Assembly: GCA_932521025.1 (NCBI GenBank)
Contig: OW051470.1
Span: forward strand, 930,001 to 994,000
Source: Oscheius onirici
Lineage: Eukaryota; Nematoda; Chromadorea; Rhabditida; Rhabditidae
Direction: 5' to 3'
Length of the DNA: 64,000 bases
This document shows positions 42,030 to 53,405 of the stretch, piece by piece. Position 1 is the stretch's first letter, and each line of letters opens with the position of its first letter. The notes under the pieces were generated by a model. The model ran no database searches and was not told the origin of the DNA. It saw nothing but the letters and a program-made list of their open reading frames with translations. A program made the translations under genes and the position numbers.

Positions 42030-44764
42030 CTAAGCGTGGAGATCTTTTTCCATCACCGTCAGCTTATCCATCAGTTTGTCGACTCTTGCGGCTTCTTCTT
42101 GCGCCTCCGGACCGAGATTCTGCTGGTATTCGGCGGCAATCTGAATTTTTTTAAATTCAGAAAAAGTAAAAAAAGTTAAAATACCGGGAAAAGGACTCTC
42201 GAAACTCTCTCCTGTTTGAGTTTCATCGAAAAGAGTTTGGAAGTTCTCTGGAGGGCAGAGTAGGTGTTGGAACAGACGTCCAGCAGAATCAGAGAGACTG
42301 TCTGGAGAGTAAAAAGACCGGCGTCGAGACGGTTAAAATATTTTCTGTAAGAATCATGTTAAAATATGGAAAACGACGAAAAACTCACTCATCGTCATCC
42401 TCTTGCTCCAAGTCCGAATCTTCGGGAGCTTTGGATTGCTTGGCGTCGAATTTGGCCATTCTTTCTCTGAAAATAAGTTCTTTGTAAGAAAAATTAATAG
42501 GATTTTGAGCAGTTTCTAGGAAAAAATGGATATTTTTAACAGTTGAACTAGAAAAAGTCATGGGTATGGCTGGAAGAGTCAGTAACTCAGAGGATTCCAA
42601 CAGGAATAAAACGAGTCTAAAAAAACTGGACGGTCTGGACTAGCCTCCCGGGGCATCAGTAGTCTTTGGAGAACAACTGGATTTACTGACCATATAAAAA
42701 TTACTGACACAAAAAGACTCAGAAAATCAGAGATCCAGTGCTTATGGTCAGAGTGAGACCTTATACGATTCAGTTACAGTAAGATTGAATTATTGTAAGA
42801 GTTTTAGATTTTGTAGTCAAAAGTTACGGTTCAGAGAAATTTCCAGAAGCCTGTCAACTCACTTGTACTTGAGGAACAGTTCCACAGCCCGGTCGACCTT
42901 CTCATGTTCGTGTTCGACGAACTTGTTGAACATTCTCTGACGCGATTCCTCTTCACATGAACGGAGAAGTGCTCCAAGAACCTAAATACCAAAAATCTAT
43001 TGAAAAAAAAATATAGTCAAATTACCGAGCAGACATGCTCCTCATGATCATCGGGATTGCTCTCCTCCTTCGACTTCTTCTTTGTTCCAGTCGGCGTCTT
43101 CATGAAGAGCGGGAACAGTGTCCGGAGACCGAGAATATCGACGAATCTGTTGCAGTTGTCACGACCTTCGGGGCCAGCTGTAGCGTGGTCGAGGACCTGA
43201 AAATTCCGAAATTAAAAAAAAACAGAGCCGAAAAATCTTAAAGCGAGTACTACGCCGTTTGAAAACCTTCTGCAGGAAAAACCAAAAATAGTCTGAGCAG
43301 GCTCTAAATGTGTTACCAATAGGTTCACAACAAAACGCAAAAAAAATAATTCTGTTAGAATCGAGCTTGTCGCCAGTTTTGTTCCGCAGTCTAACCTCTA
43401 ACCGACTGCGCCATGCTGCAAAGGATGCGCGGACGATTTTGTCGCTCCCATGAAGTTTCATAATTAGTAGCTCACCTTCAGGGCACTGCTCCGACTCTGC
43501 TTCTTCTCTCTCAGCATCAGATTCATCAGCTGAAGACCCTCTCCGTCCAGGAACTTTCCGCGATTACCAGCCCAGGCCAAGGCAGCACAGAGTGAATTGA
43601 ACATGTTCTCCATGTGCTCCTTCTCGGTCGGGGAGGTCGGGTCGTTGCGCTTGTAATAGGCCAGAGCCTAAAGAGAAGTACAGTTCAGTTACTGTCAAAG
43701 ACTCACCCTGAGAATCATGTCAATTCCATCCAACTTCTCAGTCAGCTTCTTGCGAGAAGACTCGGATGTCTGGAGCAGGATGGCTAGAAGTTCACTGGCG
43801 TATTCCTTATTGGCATCCATGGTGCCTTTTTGGCACGCACGCTTCAGCAGCCAGAGAAAGAGACCTTGGTTGACGCACTCGTTGGCCATTTCTTTGCGGA
43901 CCTCGATCATCTGGAATTTATGGAGTGAAAGAGAGAGAGAGGGGTACTCACATTTTCCACGACTGTCAAGGCTCCATGGACTGCATCAGTATCGTCCTTC
44001 TTGTTCTCATCGAGCTTGTCGAAGCAGGTGACAAAGTTCTCAATGATCCGTCCTTTGATGAGATAGTCGATCAGTTCTAGGGCTCCCTCATCACCTTCGT
44101 TCAGTACGTCAACGTCAGTGAGCTCCTGAAATTTTAATAGTTTCTCTGTCCACCTCTCAACATACCTGAAGCAGATTTATGGTCGCTCCGACAATGTCAC
44201 TATTTTCATGGGCCAGAAGGGAAAGAAGGATAGACGGTCCGCCGACCTCGATGAAGCATCCGTAGAGATCCGGCTGAGTAGCCAAGGAATGCATCTCCTG
44301 AAGAGAAAAATACCAATAAAAGTTCAAAGAAATGCTTACCTGAATAGCCGTGTCCACCTCAATTTCCGACTCCATAAATTTCTGAGGCTCGTCCGCATGC
44401 TTGGTTCGCATCTCGCGATTGCGCAAGACTTTCTTCTCCAGCTAAAAAAAATTGTTTTTAACGAAATATTCGGAAACCAACCTGAAGTGTGTACTTTTTG
44501 ACGTAAGCCTCGTCCACATTGATCGTCTGACCGGCATCTTCTTCCAAAGCTGCCAGCATTTCTTCCCTTGTAGCGCCTGCCGGCATCTTGAAGCCCGTCT
44601 CTCCTTCAGAGGCATCTCTACGAGCCTTCTTGGCTGGTGGCTGAAAAATTGACAATAGTTCTGTCTCTCTTTGAAAAAAATAGGAAAAAAGTATAGTATG
44701 TATTAGAACTTACGGGATTGGTGGAGGATCCACGGAAGATTTCGCTAACGTCAATGGAAGACAT
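42030..44764 (-). CDS. CTNNBL1: Beta-catenin-like protein 1 (spliceosome-associated armadillo protein)
   Basis: Twelve exons (- strand): 44764-44714, 44640-44482, 44441-44340, 44297-44166, 44125-43952, 43910-43707, 43667-43476, 43196-43026, 42981-42863, 42466-42389, 42344-42185, 42140-42030; 550 aa, close to the family length of about 560. Family landmarks: PPAKKARRDA (NLS-like), KMPAGATREEMLAALEEDAG, LYGCFIEVGGPSILLSLLAH followed by ENSDIVGATINLLQ, ECVNQGLFLWLLKRACQKG, and the C-terminal YFNRLDAGLFTLQTVSLILL. CTNNBL1 is an armadillo-repeat factor bound to the PRP19/CDC5L spliceosome complex. The ATG directly abuts ATTTTCAG, so a trans-spliced mRNA would have almost no other 5' UTR. Exons 7 and 8 are separated by a tRNA-like repeat. 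Confidence 0.93.
43345..43432 (-). repeat. tRNA-like (SINE-like) sequence in CTNNBL1 intron
   Basis: Read on the minus strand: GCATGGCGCAGTCGGTTAGA (A-box), AGACTGCGGAACAAAACTGG, then CAAGCTCGATTCTAACAG (B-box-like). It resembles the repeat at 57682-57750, which carries a target duplication. Confidence 0.5.
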
Positions 44765-45889
44765 CTGAAAATTTTGTAATTTAACTTTGTCGTAAAGGGA
44801 AAAGTAGAGAGTAAGGATGGGTAGAATATTTTATTATCAGTTTTTTTCAGATTTAGAAAGAGAAAGTCCTTTAAAATTGTTCAGGGCATATCAATTTGAT
44901 TCCAGCTTGAATATCAGTGGAAATTGAACTGTTCTATGCTATCTACGAGCTAGAGGTTTAAGCACGGAACACTGGTAAATCAGTCCTTCTGCCATAATAC
45001 AACGAGAAATAGCAAAAGAATAAAAGAAAAAAGTCAATTTAGCGTTGAAACGGCCTTTTTTACCCAAAAAATAAGAAAAACCAGCCATTTTCGTTCATTT
45101 CGAAGTATTTTCTTCCATTTTTGTCTTCCACTGACTATTTGCAATATGCTTTTTACGATAAACATCATGAGAACAGATGAAAACGACCAAAAAGCTGTTA
45201 AAACCAGTTTGCCTTAAATTTTTGAGTCCGCTGCGCACCAGCTTGCTCGCACGGGCAGTTACCCACTCGCTATAAAGGACTGTGAATTTTTGGAGTTTAT
45301 CAACTTTCAATATAAGGAAGAAGACTGGTTAATACTGAGCAAAAGTCTGAATGAAGTACTGTAGAAACTCAGTCAAAATTGAGAGAAAAGATGAGGGTCT
45401 CAATTTAAACACGGTAACCTCAAAAAAAATTTCAATGGAATTAGAGAAATCTTGAGAGAGATTGGCTAAAAACGATGATCTAATGAAAAGAGATTGGTAA
45501 CGCGAGGAAAGGTACTGGAAAAGGAGAAGAGCAGTTGAGCACGCAGACTGAATAACTAGAAGCAATCTACTCCCTTACGAAAAGCTGAAAGCAGGAAGCG
45601 AGTAAGTTTGCTTTGCTTTTTGGAAATTTGATCGCTTTATGGGAAAGAAGAACTTTTCGAGAAAAAGTAGGTTCAAAAATGAACACAGTATTGTCTTATT
45701 CGAATCATTGGCGTGGCGTCGAAAATGGTCTGGGAACGGGGGACCTTCATACTGACTGATTTGACCCAGTTGCTCCGACCAGAATTGCTGAATCATAAAT
45801 TTCTTCTCAGCGAGAACAACAAATTGCTCAAAAAGAGTTTATTGAGATCAGACCAAACCCGCACATCAAAAAATTAGTAATAAAAATAA
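44765..45889. other. Intergenic, possible small gene at 45575-45796
   Basis: AATAAA for the galactosyltransferase (- strand) is near 45838. A minus-strand open frame 45796-45575 (start MIQQFWSEQLGQISQYEG) begins about 40 nt after it, the usual spacing inside a nematode operon, but no splice structure supports it. Confidence 0.35.
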
Positions 45890-47386
45890 TCAGAGACCAA
45901 TCAGATTCTGCAACCACCATTTACAGGGAATAGTCTTCATCCTCTCGTACTCGATCCTCATTCCCAGAACTGTATTATGGACCGGATAGGCCAGTAGGGT
46001 TGGACGACCATCTTCACATCGCTGACTCCAGGGAAACTTTCTGAGAAGTCCATCCAAATGAATCAGTTCGACGTTGGCGATTTCGGAAAGAACACCGGTG
46101 AAGAATACATCCTCGACCTCAAAGACTCGTTGTCTGGAGGCTACTTTGAGAATGGCTTCCAGGGCTGAGGATGAGAAGATGTATAGTGGACCATTGGCAT
46201 ATAGAGGCACGTAGTCGTGAGGGTAGACAGAATGTGGAATGTACCTGGAAACAGTCAGTCAGTCAGTCCCTCTGATGATTCACCACGGATCAAATGGATC
46301 TCGATGTGCTAGCGTATTTTTCCATAGATACCCCATAATAAACTTCTTCTTGTGAACTTCCTTGTTGACAGCTCGATGTAGCTAGAATCATCTTCTTAAT
46401 ATTTAAAGGACTGCCTACCCTGTCCACATCAACCACCACATCACTGTCAGCCTTCACCACCTCCACATGAGGATAATTGTAATGAACCCATCGGAAGGCG
46501 ATCAACAGCTTGTAGACCAGTCCTTTATAAGAATCCATCATCTGACCACCAGTTACCAAAATGTCTCCATGCTTCTTGTTCTCTTCCAGTAGAAGACGGT
46601 CAAGGTAGCGGTTTTGTCCAACCACGAAGAGAACTGTAACCAGTCCAGACTGGATCGCTTTGGAAGAATTCTTGTGTCCCCAACTGGCTCGGATTTCTTG
46701 GCGACGCTGCTCGGATGTGGCTGTCAGAGGGATGAGGATGATGAGGCTTGTTAGGGCAGAGACGGTAGGAGAGGAGTGGTTTAGTCTAAACAGACAGTTT
46801 TAAAAAATATAGGCAAGAATATAGGGTAACGGTTACGGTATTCGTCTAAAAGGACAGTCAGTAGCCACTGAAACGTATCAGATTCCAGTCACTGAACTGG
46901 TCAAAACTACTGAACAGAACTGGTAGTGAAGAGGACAAAACAGGGATACGGTATTCTCTAGGACAGTCTCTGAACCTGTAAGAACCTGTCCGATTCCAGT
47001 CACTGAGCTGGTCAAAACTACTGATCAGAACTAGTCAAGAGTACAGGGATACGGTATCCGTCTAGAAAGACTGTCAGTAGTCATTTACAGCTTGGGCAGT
47101 TCAAAAAATTCGACTCAGTCGGTCCAGTTGCCATAATTTTCAGAAGAACAAAAAAAAGTACTCACTTTTTCGGCTCCAAAGCCAACAACTCCTTCCACAG
47201 TGTCTGATTTGGTTCAGCGAAGGCAACGTTCTTCCTTCCAGGCATATCATCTGAAGAATTCCAGTACATCATCAACTGCCATACAAAGAAAATGGCGGCA
47301 ATTAGAATCAAGTAATGCATCCGCTTAGGAATTCTCTGCTGATAAAAGAGGAGAATTCTCCCCATAGTTGAAGGTCTGGACTTCAT
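45890..47386 (-). CDS. Beta-1,3-galactosyltransferase-like glycosyltransferase (GT31)
   Basis: Exons (- strand) 47386-47166, 46785-46419, 46381-46284, 46244-45890; 346 aa, frame exact. Type II Golgi membrane topology: a basic N-terminus (MGRILLFYQQRIPKRMHY) then the anchor LILIAAIFFVWQLMMYW. GT31 motifs in order: EQRRQEIRASWG (R-x-x-I-R-x-S-W), VTVLFVVGQ, DILVTGGQMMDSYKGLVYKL (the D-x-Y-x-N-L-T position), VEVVKADSDVVVDVDR (the K-x-D-D-D metal site, here D-S-D), and FEVEDVFFTGVLS (E-D-V-x-x-G). The family transfers Gal or GlcNAc in beta-1,3 linkage from UDP-sugars in the Golgi. Acceptor substrate cannot be told. Confidence 0.9.
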
Positions 47387-48963
47387 TTTTTGTTAGTCCA
47401 CCATGCGGAGAGGAAGATTTGTTGTGTCGGGTTCTGGAAAATGAACTGTAGAGATTTGAACTAGGAAGAGAGTATTTGTCTAATAGATCTACAGCGAGAA
47501 AATAGTATCAGAACAGTCTACTTCATCGCCTCGTACCCTTGTTTTGGAGCCCCTACAACAGTAGTAAACGTTTAAAACTTCAGAGCAAACTTGTCACCAA
47601 ATCTCTTGACCGACCATAACTTGCTAAATCTGGCTTCAACGAGCCAGACCGAAGGGAACCTTCAAAATGGTGAAAAAAAAGAACATTTTGATTAAAAACA
47701 CAGCCGGGTTCCTCTCAAAACTTGATTAAAAACTATTGACGTGAAGAAGGAGGGTGGAACGTTCGAAAAACACTTACAATTAGTTCAGCTTTATCTCTCT
47801 ACTGCTAAAACGCAATGGTGTCTGTCGTGGACTGTTTTTTTGTGTTTGTCCATGGCCACAAGATTCGTCGCGACAAGTCAAAAGCTGTCAGGATTGCATT
47901 GTCACTTGGAGTGGGAAAGAGTTTGATGAACGAAGATAGGTTTTGTCAAAAATCGAGTTGGAACTTAGAGGCAGGTGTTGTTTCGTATAGGAGCGCCGCA
48001 GGAGAAAATGCTGAGCTGACTCATCCAAAAAAGGGCGGCGAGACGCAAAAGTATATAGGACGTTATTTGATTCGTATCGCGCTTTTTTTTCGACCGAGTA
48101 TACAACGTTTATATGCTGTTATTCCCGCTAAATAGATTTGAAAAATGGTCTGCAAAAAAAAGAAATTTCTCTCTACATTTTGAACAGACGTTAGAGATAT
48201 TAGGGAAACAAGAATTCGTTGAAAGGGAAAATATGAGCTGGCGGGTCAGCACCGGAGCACAGGATGACTTTTATCAGGCAGCCAGGACGCAGTAGAGAGA
48301 CAGTCAGAGGGGAAGAGGAAATTAAATAAATTCAGTAAGTGGTCAAAGAGACTGAGAGACAGAGAGACTGACAGAGAGACCAAATCTAGTTCTCCTTCCC
48401 CTTCCAGAATCTCAAATATCTTCTAATCGTCTCAAAAGTGCCGTCCTAGTATAAAATTACGCTTGGAGAATGCGCGGAAGGGGACACAGAGAGAAGAGAG
48501 AGGTTGCCCCTGGTGACCACGGTGGAATATAATCAAAAAGTCTTTGTGTGTAAAATCGAAAAAGAGGAAGTGAACGAGAGCCTTATCAGAGTGCAAATAA
48601 TGTGAATGATATATGATATCATTCAGGTGAAAGGGACAGCTCTCACCTTTAGTCTTTGAAAGACGTCTGGATGTGTTCAGAGTTCCAGTGACGGATCAAG
48701 TTCCTTCTCTGTTCCGTTTTCCTTTTTCAATAGCCTTTGCGTGATGATTAGTTCTCAAATACATTGTCCCTTTTGCCTGAAATGCATGGCGGAGAACCAA
48801 CGGCACGCCTCGGAAAGAAAAATAGTGTCCTGACAAAAATCATTTGGATTCAAAAGTATCCTTTTCCCAGACCAAAACTCTGCTTTTCCCTCTCTTCCAA
48901 CAGTTTTTTGACCAAAAACTAGCCACCGCCTGGTCATCCCAGACAGTTCGCACCAATTACCGT
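47387..48963. other. Intergenic with a MITE end, no supported gene
   Basis: 47817-47905 matches the terminal repeat of the element at 54507-54845. Open frames at 47741-48295 overlap it and show no splice structure. Confidence 0.45.
47817..47905. mobile_element. Terminal-repeat copy of family C MITE
   Basis: Starts GGTGTCTGTCGTGGACTG and continues TTTGTGTTTGTCCATGGCCACAAG with small gaps through GTCAGGATTGCAT, as does the TIR of the 54507-54845 element. The other end is not identified. Confidence 0.6.
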
Positions 48964-49035
48964 GGGGGTATAGCTCAGTGGTAGAGCATTCGACTGCAGA
49001 TCGAGAGGTCCCCGGTTCAAATCCGGGTGCCCCCT
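48964..49035 (+). tRNA. tRNA-Cys (GCA)
   Basis: 72 nt, full cloverleaf: acceptor GGGGGTA/TGCCCCC with discriminator T, D-arm AGCTCAGTGGTAGAGC, anticodon arm with loop CTGCAGA (anticodon GCA), T-arm CCCCGGTTCAAATCCGGGT. No intron. Confidence 0.95.
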
Positions 49036-49265
49036 AGCCTCTTTTGCCTTTTTTTGCCAAAATTTTGTAATTTAAGAGAAGCTCTAAGTCTGCTCCTTTT
49101 TTGAGCTGTTTACAAGTTGTTTTGGTTGCAAACTTGGTCTCTTTTGCTGGAGTCAAGAGATAGAACAATATCTTCCCTTGACCGCCACCCACACTCTCCC
49201 TATCTCCTGTGCTATCTCTCCCTTCGGCGCTACAAAAACACTCCTGTCTATGGCTCCACTCGTAC

Positions 49266-49337
49266 GCCTCATTGGCTCAGTGGCAGAGCGTCTGTCTAGT
49301 AAACAGAAGGTCGCTGGTTCGATTCCAGCATGAGGCA
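49266..49337 (+). tRNA. tRNA-Thr (AGT)
   Basis: 72 nt, acceptor GCCTCAT/ATGAGGC, D-arm GGCTCAGTGGCAGAGC, anticodon stem TCTGT/ACAGA with loop CTAGTAA (anticodon AGT), T-arm GCTGGTTCGATTCCAGC. No intron. Confidence 0.95.
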
Positions 49338-49393
49338 TAACATATTTTTTTGTCTTCTTTCCCTTCATATTTAGAACAGGCCAACAACTCGAA

Positions 49394-49887
49394 TATGGTC
49401 CATTTCCAACGAAGGCATGTTTGCGCGCCAATTTGAAATTTCGTGGCTAACAAAAAATGTAAATCTGATTTTTGCTACTTCTTTCATTATTCGGTTTATT
49501 TTTGGCATTTTCATATATTATTGACGTGGTAATCGAATTCTACACCTATAAAAACCTATTTGTCATCAAAAAGACGGGAAAAACAACACTTTTGATGCTC
49601 AATTGACATAAAACGAGTTTTCTCGATAAAACAGCCGTGACGCTCTGAAAATGGATGATTTTCTTCCAGTTTTTACATCAAGTAGGTAAGTTTATGCGCT
49701 GAGTTCGAAAACGCAGTCAAAACCGAGAAAAAACAGCTAGAAAACAGCGAAAAATTATCAAAGTTGAGCAAAATAGAATAAAATCCAATGCTGCGGCCGT
49801 CATTTTAAAAATTCGTGTCGGGAACCTCGCGAAAAATCTTCTAAAGAATTGCCTAAGTGCCGCTCTTCGTTGAAACTGGACTATAAG
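49394..49887. mobile_element. MITE-like element, family A copy 3
   Basis: About 494 bp, left end ATGGTCCATTTCCAACGAAG, right end CTTCGTTGAAACTGGACTAT in inverted orientation. Interior blocks (CATCAAAAAGACGGGAAAAA and ATCCAATGCTGCGGCCGTCA) match copy 1. No transposase. Confidence 0.8.
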
Positions 49888-50025
49888 ATAGACGACGTAG
49901 ATTACAACCGAGAGTATCGGGAAATGTTTATTCGTCAATGAAAGTAGCTGAAGTTTGAACATAGTTGAGGAAGCAGTGATAGGTAAAATGACAAATTGTT
50001 GAGCAGGGCAAGAAAGGTAGGGATA

Positions 50026-50692
50026 TTAAAAACGACCGGGGATGCCCAGGTACTCGTCTCCATTCACAACGTCTGTAACTTTGAGAGCCAGCTTGATGTC
50101 CTCGGGAGTAATAGTGACCCTCTTGCCGTGTTTTGCGCACATGCTAAAAAATCCGTACTACTTTAAAGTTTCTGTCAGTCTATCAGTCTATCTGTTCACT
50201 TCAAACTCACTCGGCACCCTTGAAAACCTTGACAAGATAGTCCTCAGCGGCATGTTGAAGCCCCAAGAAGCCTTGGGCGGTGACTCGAAGATCGTTCAAG
50301 AGATCCCCGAGAAGCTGAAGAGAAACTATTTTGATCGTTTGCATAGTTTCTCGTACCTCGCGAACGAGCATCTGAAAGCTGTGCTTCGGGATCAAAAGAT
50401 TGGTGGACTTTTGGAGCTTTCGGATTTCCAACATGACCCGGGTTCCCGGACGGTAGCGGTAGGGTCTCTGAAAATTACTTTGTTCCTTGACATGGATCTG
50501 AAAATCCGGGTCGGAATGGTCCCAGGAGAAACTTTCATAAGGCTCCGCCCGGCCAGGTCTAGGTCCTGAACTTTCAGGCCAATCCCTACAGAGAGACACG
50601 GTAATTCGAAACAGAAAGATAGAAAAAACCTTGTGACCACCACGAGCAGGTCGACGGTGATGCTGGGCAGCAGTTCTTCTAACTCGGACCAT
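50026..50692 (-). CDS. Divergent histone H3 variant (centromeric H3 candidate)
   Basis: Exons (- strand) 50692-50630, 50467-50357, 50314-50211, 50143-50026; 131 aa with exact phase. The histone fold of H3 is clear: RPYRYRPGTRVMLEIRKLQK followed by STNLLIPKHSFQMLVRE (alpha-N and helix 1), LLGDLLNDLRVT, GLQHAAEDYLVKVF (helix 2) and CAKHGKRVTITPEDIKLAL (H-A-K-R-V-T-I-x-P-x-D-I of H3). Almost every variable position differs from canonical H3; the N-tail is short and Arg-rich (MVRVRRTAAQHHRRPARGGH), the C-terminus ends GIPGRF, and there are three introns. These are traits of CENP-A-type variants, although the loop-1 insertion typical of many CENP-As is absent. The first intron boundary is ambiguous (acceptor may be ATTTTCAG at 50467 or an earlier one). 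GTTCAG lies 2 nt before the ATG. Confidence 0.82.
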
Positions 50693-52144
50693 GGCTGAAC
50701 AATTGATAAAGATTTGAATGGAGGGAGAAATAGAGAGTCAGTAAACTGAACAAAGAAACAGACCAGCGAGTCAGAGAAAGCTAGTGTTAAACAGAAGAGA
50801 CGAATACAGCTGGGAGCTGCCTCAAAATCGATCTGATCAGGACAAAACAGAGAGCATGCGCGCGGAGAGAAGAGAAGGGAGAGGTAGTCAGTGAAGTTGT
50901 GTCAAAAGGGGGAGGAGATTAAAATCCAGACGGTTATCCGTGACCCTTCCCAGAAGTATGAGGCTTCGCAGGGGTCCAGCAGTCCCAGATAAGAAGTTAA
51001 CAGATACAGTAGTGCTGCTTGACAAGGGGTCCATTTGTCGGCTCCCAGATTGAATGCCTGTAGTTTTGGAACAGAAACTTTGCAGAAAATCCTGTGCTTT
51101 AGAAGACGCTACCGAGAGTCATTGATCTGCCTCAATCGCGTTCCGTGAGTACGTCCGAGACTATCCCGAATTGATCTTTGCGTGAAGTCCACAGAGGCGG
51201 CGTCAGAAATGGAGTTGAACAAAATGCAGAGGTAGCTTGCGGACAAATTGTGGACGGAATGGAAACGCTTCGCCTGCCCCAGCCTGAAGCATTTTCCTCA
51301 AGCGCTTCTACGGCTCAGTCCACTACAGCTGGAGAGGAGTCAGCTGCTACAAATCAGACTGGTGGAGACGGAACCAATACAGGTGAGTACTTTCAATATT
51401 CCTTTCTCTCATTTCATAACCTTGGCGAGTCTCTTCCCATTTCGTGACCTGGGCGAGTCACCTATTAGCTTGCATCTACCTCAACTCTTTCGTGACGTCG
51501 TCTGTCACATTCCCTCCTTTTACATCACTTTCCGTATCTCAGCTCAGAGAATTAGAACGAAACTAAGAAGAGAAATTAGAACAACTCTCCTTCTAGCTTT
51601 CCGAATCTCTTTCAGTAGCAGCGTCGGAGCGTCTATAGTTTAGCCCCACCCCAATACTTCTGAACTTTGCAGACCATTTTAAATTACTTTCTCTAGCTTT
51701 GTGATGCTCCAAAGGCCGACTGTTCCCTTAGCAGCAGAGAGAAACTTTCTAGACTTCTTTCAGTGCGAAAGACTTAAAGCAATACTGGTCCCGCACTCAC
51801 TCTCTCTTTGACTATGAAAAGGTTAAAATAAGCCTATTTGAAGCGTTTAGAATACCATTATAATCACTAAACTTTACAGACATATCCTGAAACTCTACGC
51901 ATGGATTGGATTCGTCGGATTTGGACACAGATTCCGAGCACTTTCGTCTGAACATACGGACAAGTCTCCGTCGTCCTCTTCATCGTCAGCGCTCTCTACC
52001 GCACTATTTGGGACAAGCCTATTAGTAGTATCAGAGAACGAAAACTTTCTATAGTGGTGTTTATTTGCATCCTTTTTTTCTTGGAAACAAGCCATCAGAC
52101 AGAAAGATGAGATTGTTTACTAGGGAGCTATGAAATGGATTCGT
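50693..52144. other. Intergenic with possible unplaced exons
   Basis: Besides the candidate exon at 51259-51382, a minus-strand open frame 52095-51895 with an acidic run (SADDEEDDGDL) is seen but cannot be tied to a gene. Confidence 0.35.
51259..51382 (+). CDS. Candidate coding exon, rest of gene unresolved
   Basis: ATG at 51259 opens METLRLPQPEAFSSSASTAQ and continues Ser/Thr/Gln-rich to NTG, then a strong donor GTGAGTAC. Low-complexity, no domain. An acceptor TTTACAG near 51880 leads into a frame only with a different phase, so no complete model is offered. Confidence 0.3.
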
Positions 52145-53287
52145 TCAAAGACTCTGAGAGGAAACCATGTTGTCAGAGGGCAAAGCTGAACCACTCCGCT
52201 GCCCGAACATTTGATTTCTTATCTTTGTACTGGTAAACAAGAGACACCACGGCGGAAAAAGCGTTGCAAAGTCGATGATCCAACCTGGAAAAAGGCTTGT
52301 TTTTTTGTGATGTAGAACAAACCTCTTAAAGATATAACTGTTGCTCTGGCGCTGGTATTTCCAGTAGTAACAAAGGTGAACAAAAGACCTTGGTACAGAG
52401 AAATTGAAATAGCCGAAACACAAAAGCCCAGTGAAGTTACTATGATGCTTCTTTCGGCTCGAAGATTTACCATTTTGCGTATCTGAACTGCTCTGTGAAG
52501 CATGTAGATTGCTGCCAGGATGATAAAAAGAATTAGGACAGAAAACTTGACACCACTGACTCCTGAGGCAGTTATCTAAAGTTACGAGTTTTTAAATCCT
52601 ACTCGGATTTACATTTGGCCATCGTTTTCGGAAACTGGAAAGTTGAAAGTAGGACTCCGTGGTTTAGGAAAGTTGTACTGTGCGACACTACATTGGTAGA
52701 TCCATAATAGTGTAAAAGGAAGAAGAGCTTGAACGAATACGAACATCTTCAGTTTGTTCTTTGCTATCTGAAAAAATGTAACTTGATGTATGTAATCACA
52801 AATGATGTGAATGTCACTTTCGCGTTTCACCTGTCAAAAAAATCTCATTTGACTTAATCACCGCATTATACGGCATACGATAGATGACCAAAACTCGCCA
52901 AACAGTGATGGAGAGAGTACACCAGAAGTAGTTATCGATACCGTAGCAATAAACATAGTATTGTAGTTGCAGCGAGATTGTTCTATGCATGTAATTAGTC
53001 ACAAAGAAGGGACACAACTCAGGATTCACAAGAACTCTATCGAATAAAAGCGAAGTGAACCAGTAGAGACAGCTTCCCATGCCAAAGCAGACAAACTGGA
53101 AGAAGAAAACAATGTGGAAATTTTTGTCGCGGAGAATGTTAGATATCAGAGCACAGGTTAGACCTATAGATAGAATACCATATATTAATGGTCCAAAGTT
53201 AATGGCATAGGTAGTGATGGGCCACAGACTGGGACAATTTGTCAAGATTGTAAATGTCGCATTGTCTGTGTCGTTTGAAAAGGACAT
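52145..53287 (-). CDS. Nematode chemoreceptor-like seven-helix GPCR
   Basis: Exons (- strand) 53287-52862, 52767-52636, 52575-52323, 52284-52145; 316 aa with exact phase. Seven hydrophobic segments can be counted: around INFGPLIYGILSIGLTCALI, IVFFFQFVCFGMGSCLYWF, YFWCTLSITVWRVLVIY (with the aromatic-R motif at the end of helix 3), FVFVQALLPFTLLWIY, VLILFIILAAIYMLH, SLGFCVSAISISLYQGLLF and IDFATLFPPWCLLFTSTKIR (P-W-x-L-x-x-S helix 7). The helix 3 and 7 patterns fit the nematode Srg/Srv-type serpentine receptors. Glycosylation sites NDT and NAT at the extracellular N-terminus. It starts 119 bp downstream of the tetraspan stop on the same strand, perhaps one transcription unit. Confidence 0.78.
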
Positions 53288-53405
53288 TCAGCAACGGCTT
53301 ATGTTGTGCATCACAATAAAATAGAGATTGCTGCCAGGTGCTTTTTCTTCTCATATTATATGCGAGCTCGACAAAACCAAAACATATTTAGGATTGATAA
53401 AGAGT

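Noticed and set aside
47741..48295. One or two + strand genes
   Set aside because: The frames begin inside the family C terminal repeat and show no exon structure.
50042..50569. 175-codon + strand open frame
   Set aside because: Antisense to the histone H3 variant, whose fold motifs and splice sites fix the minus strand as coding.
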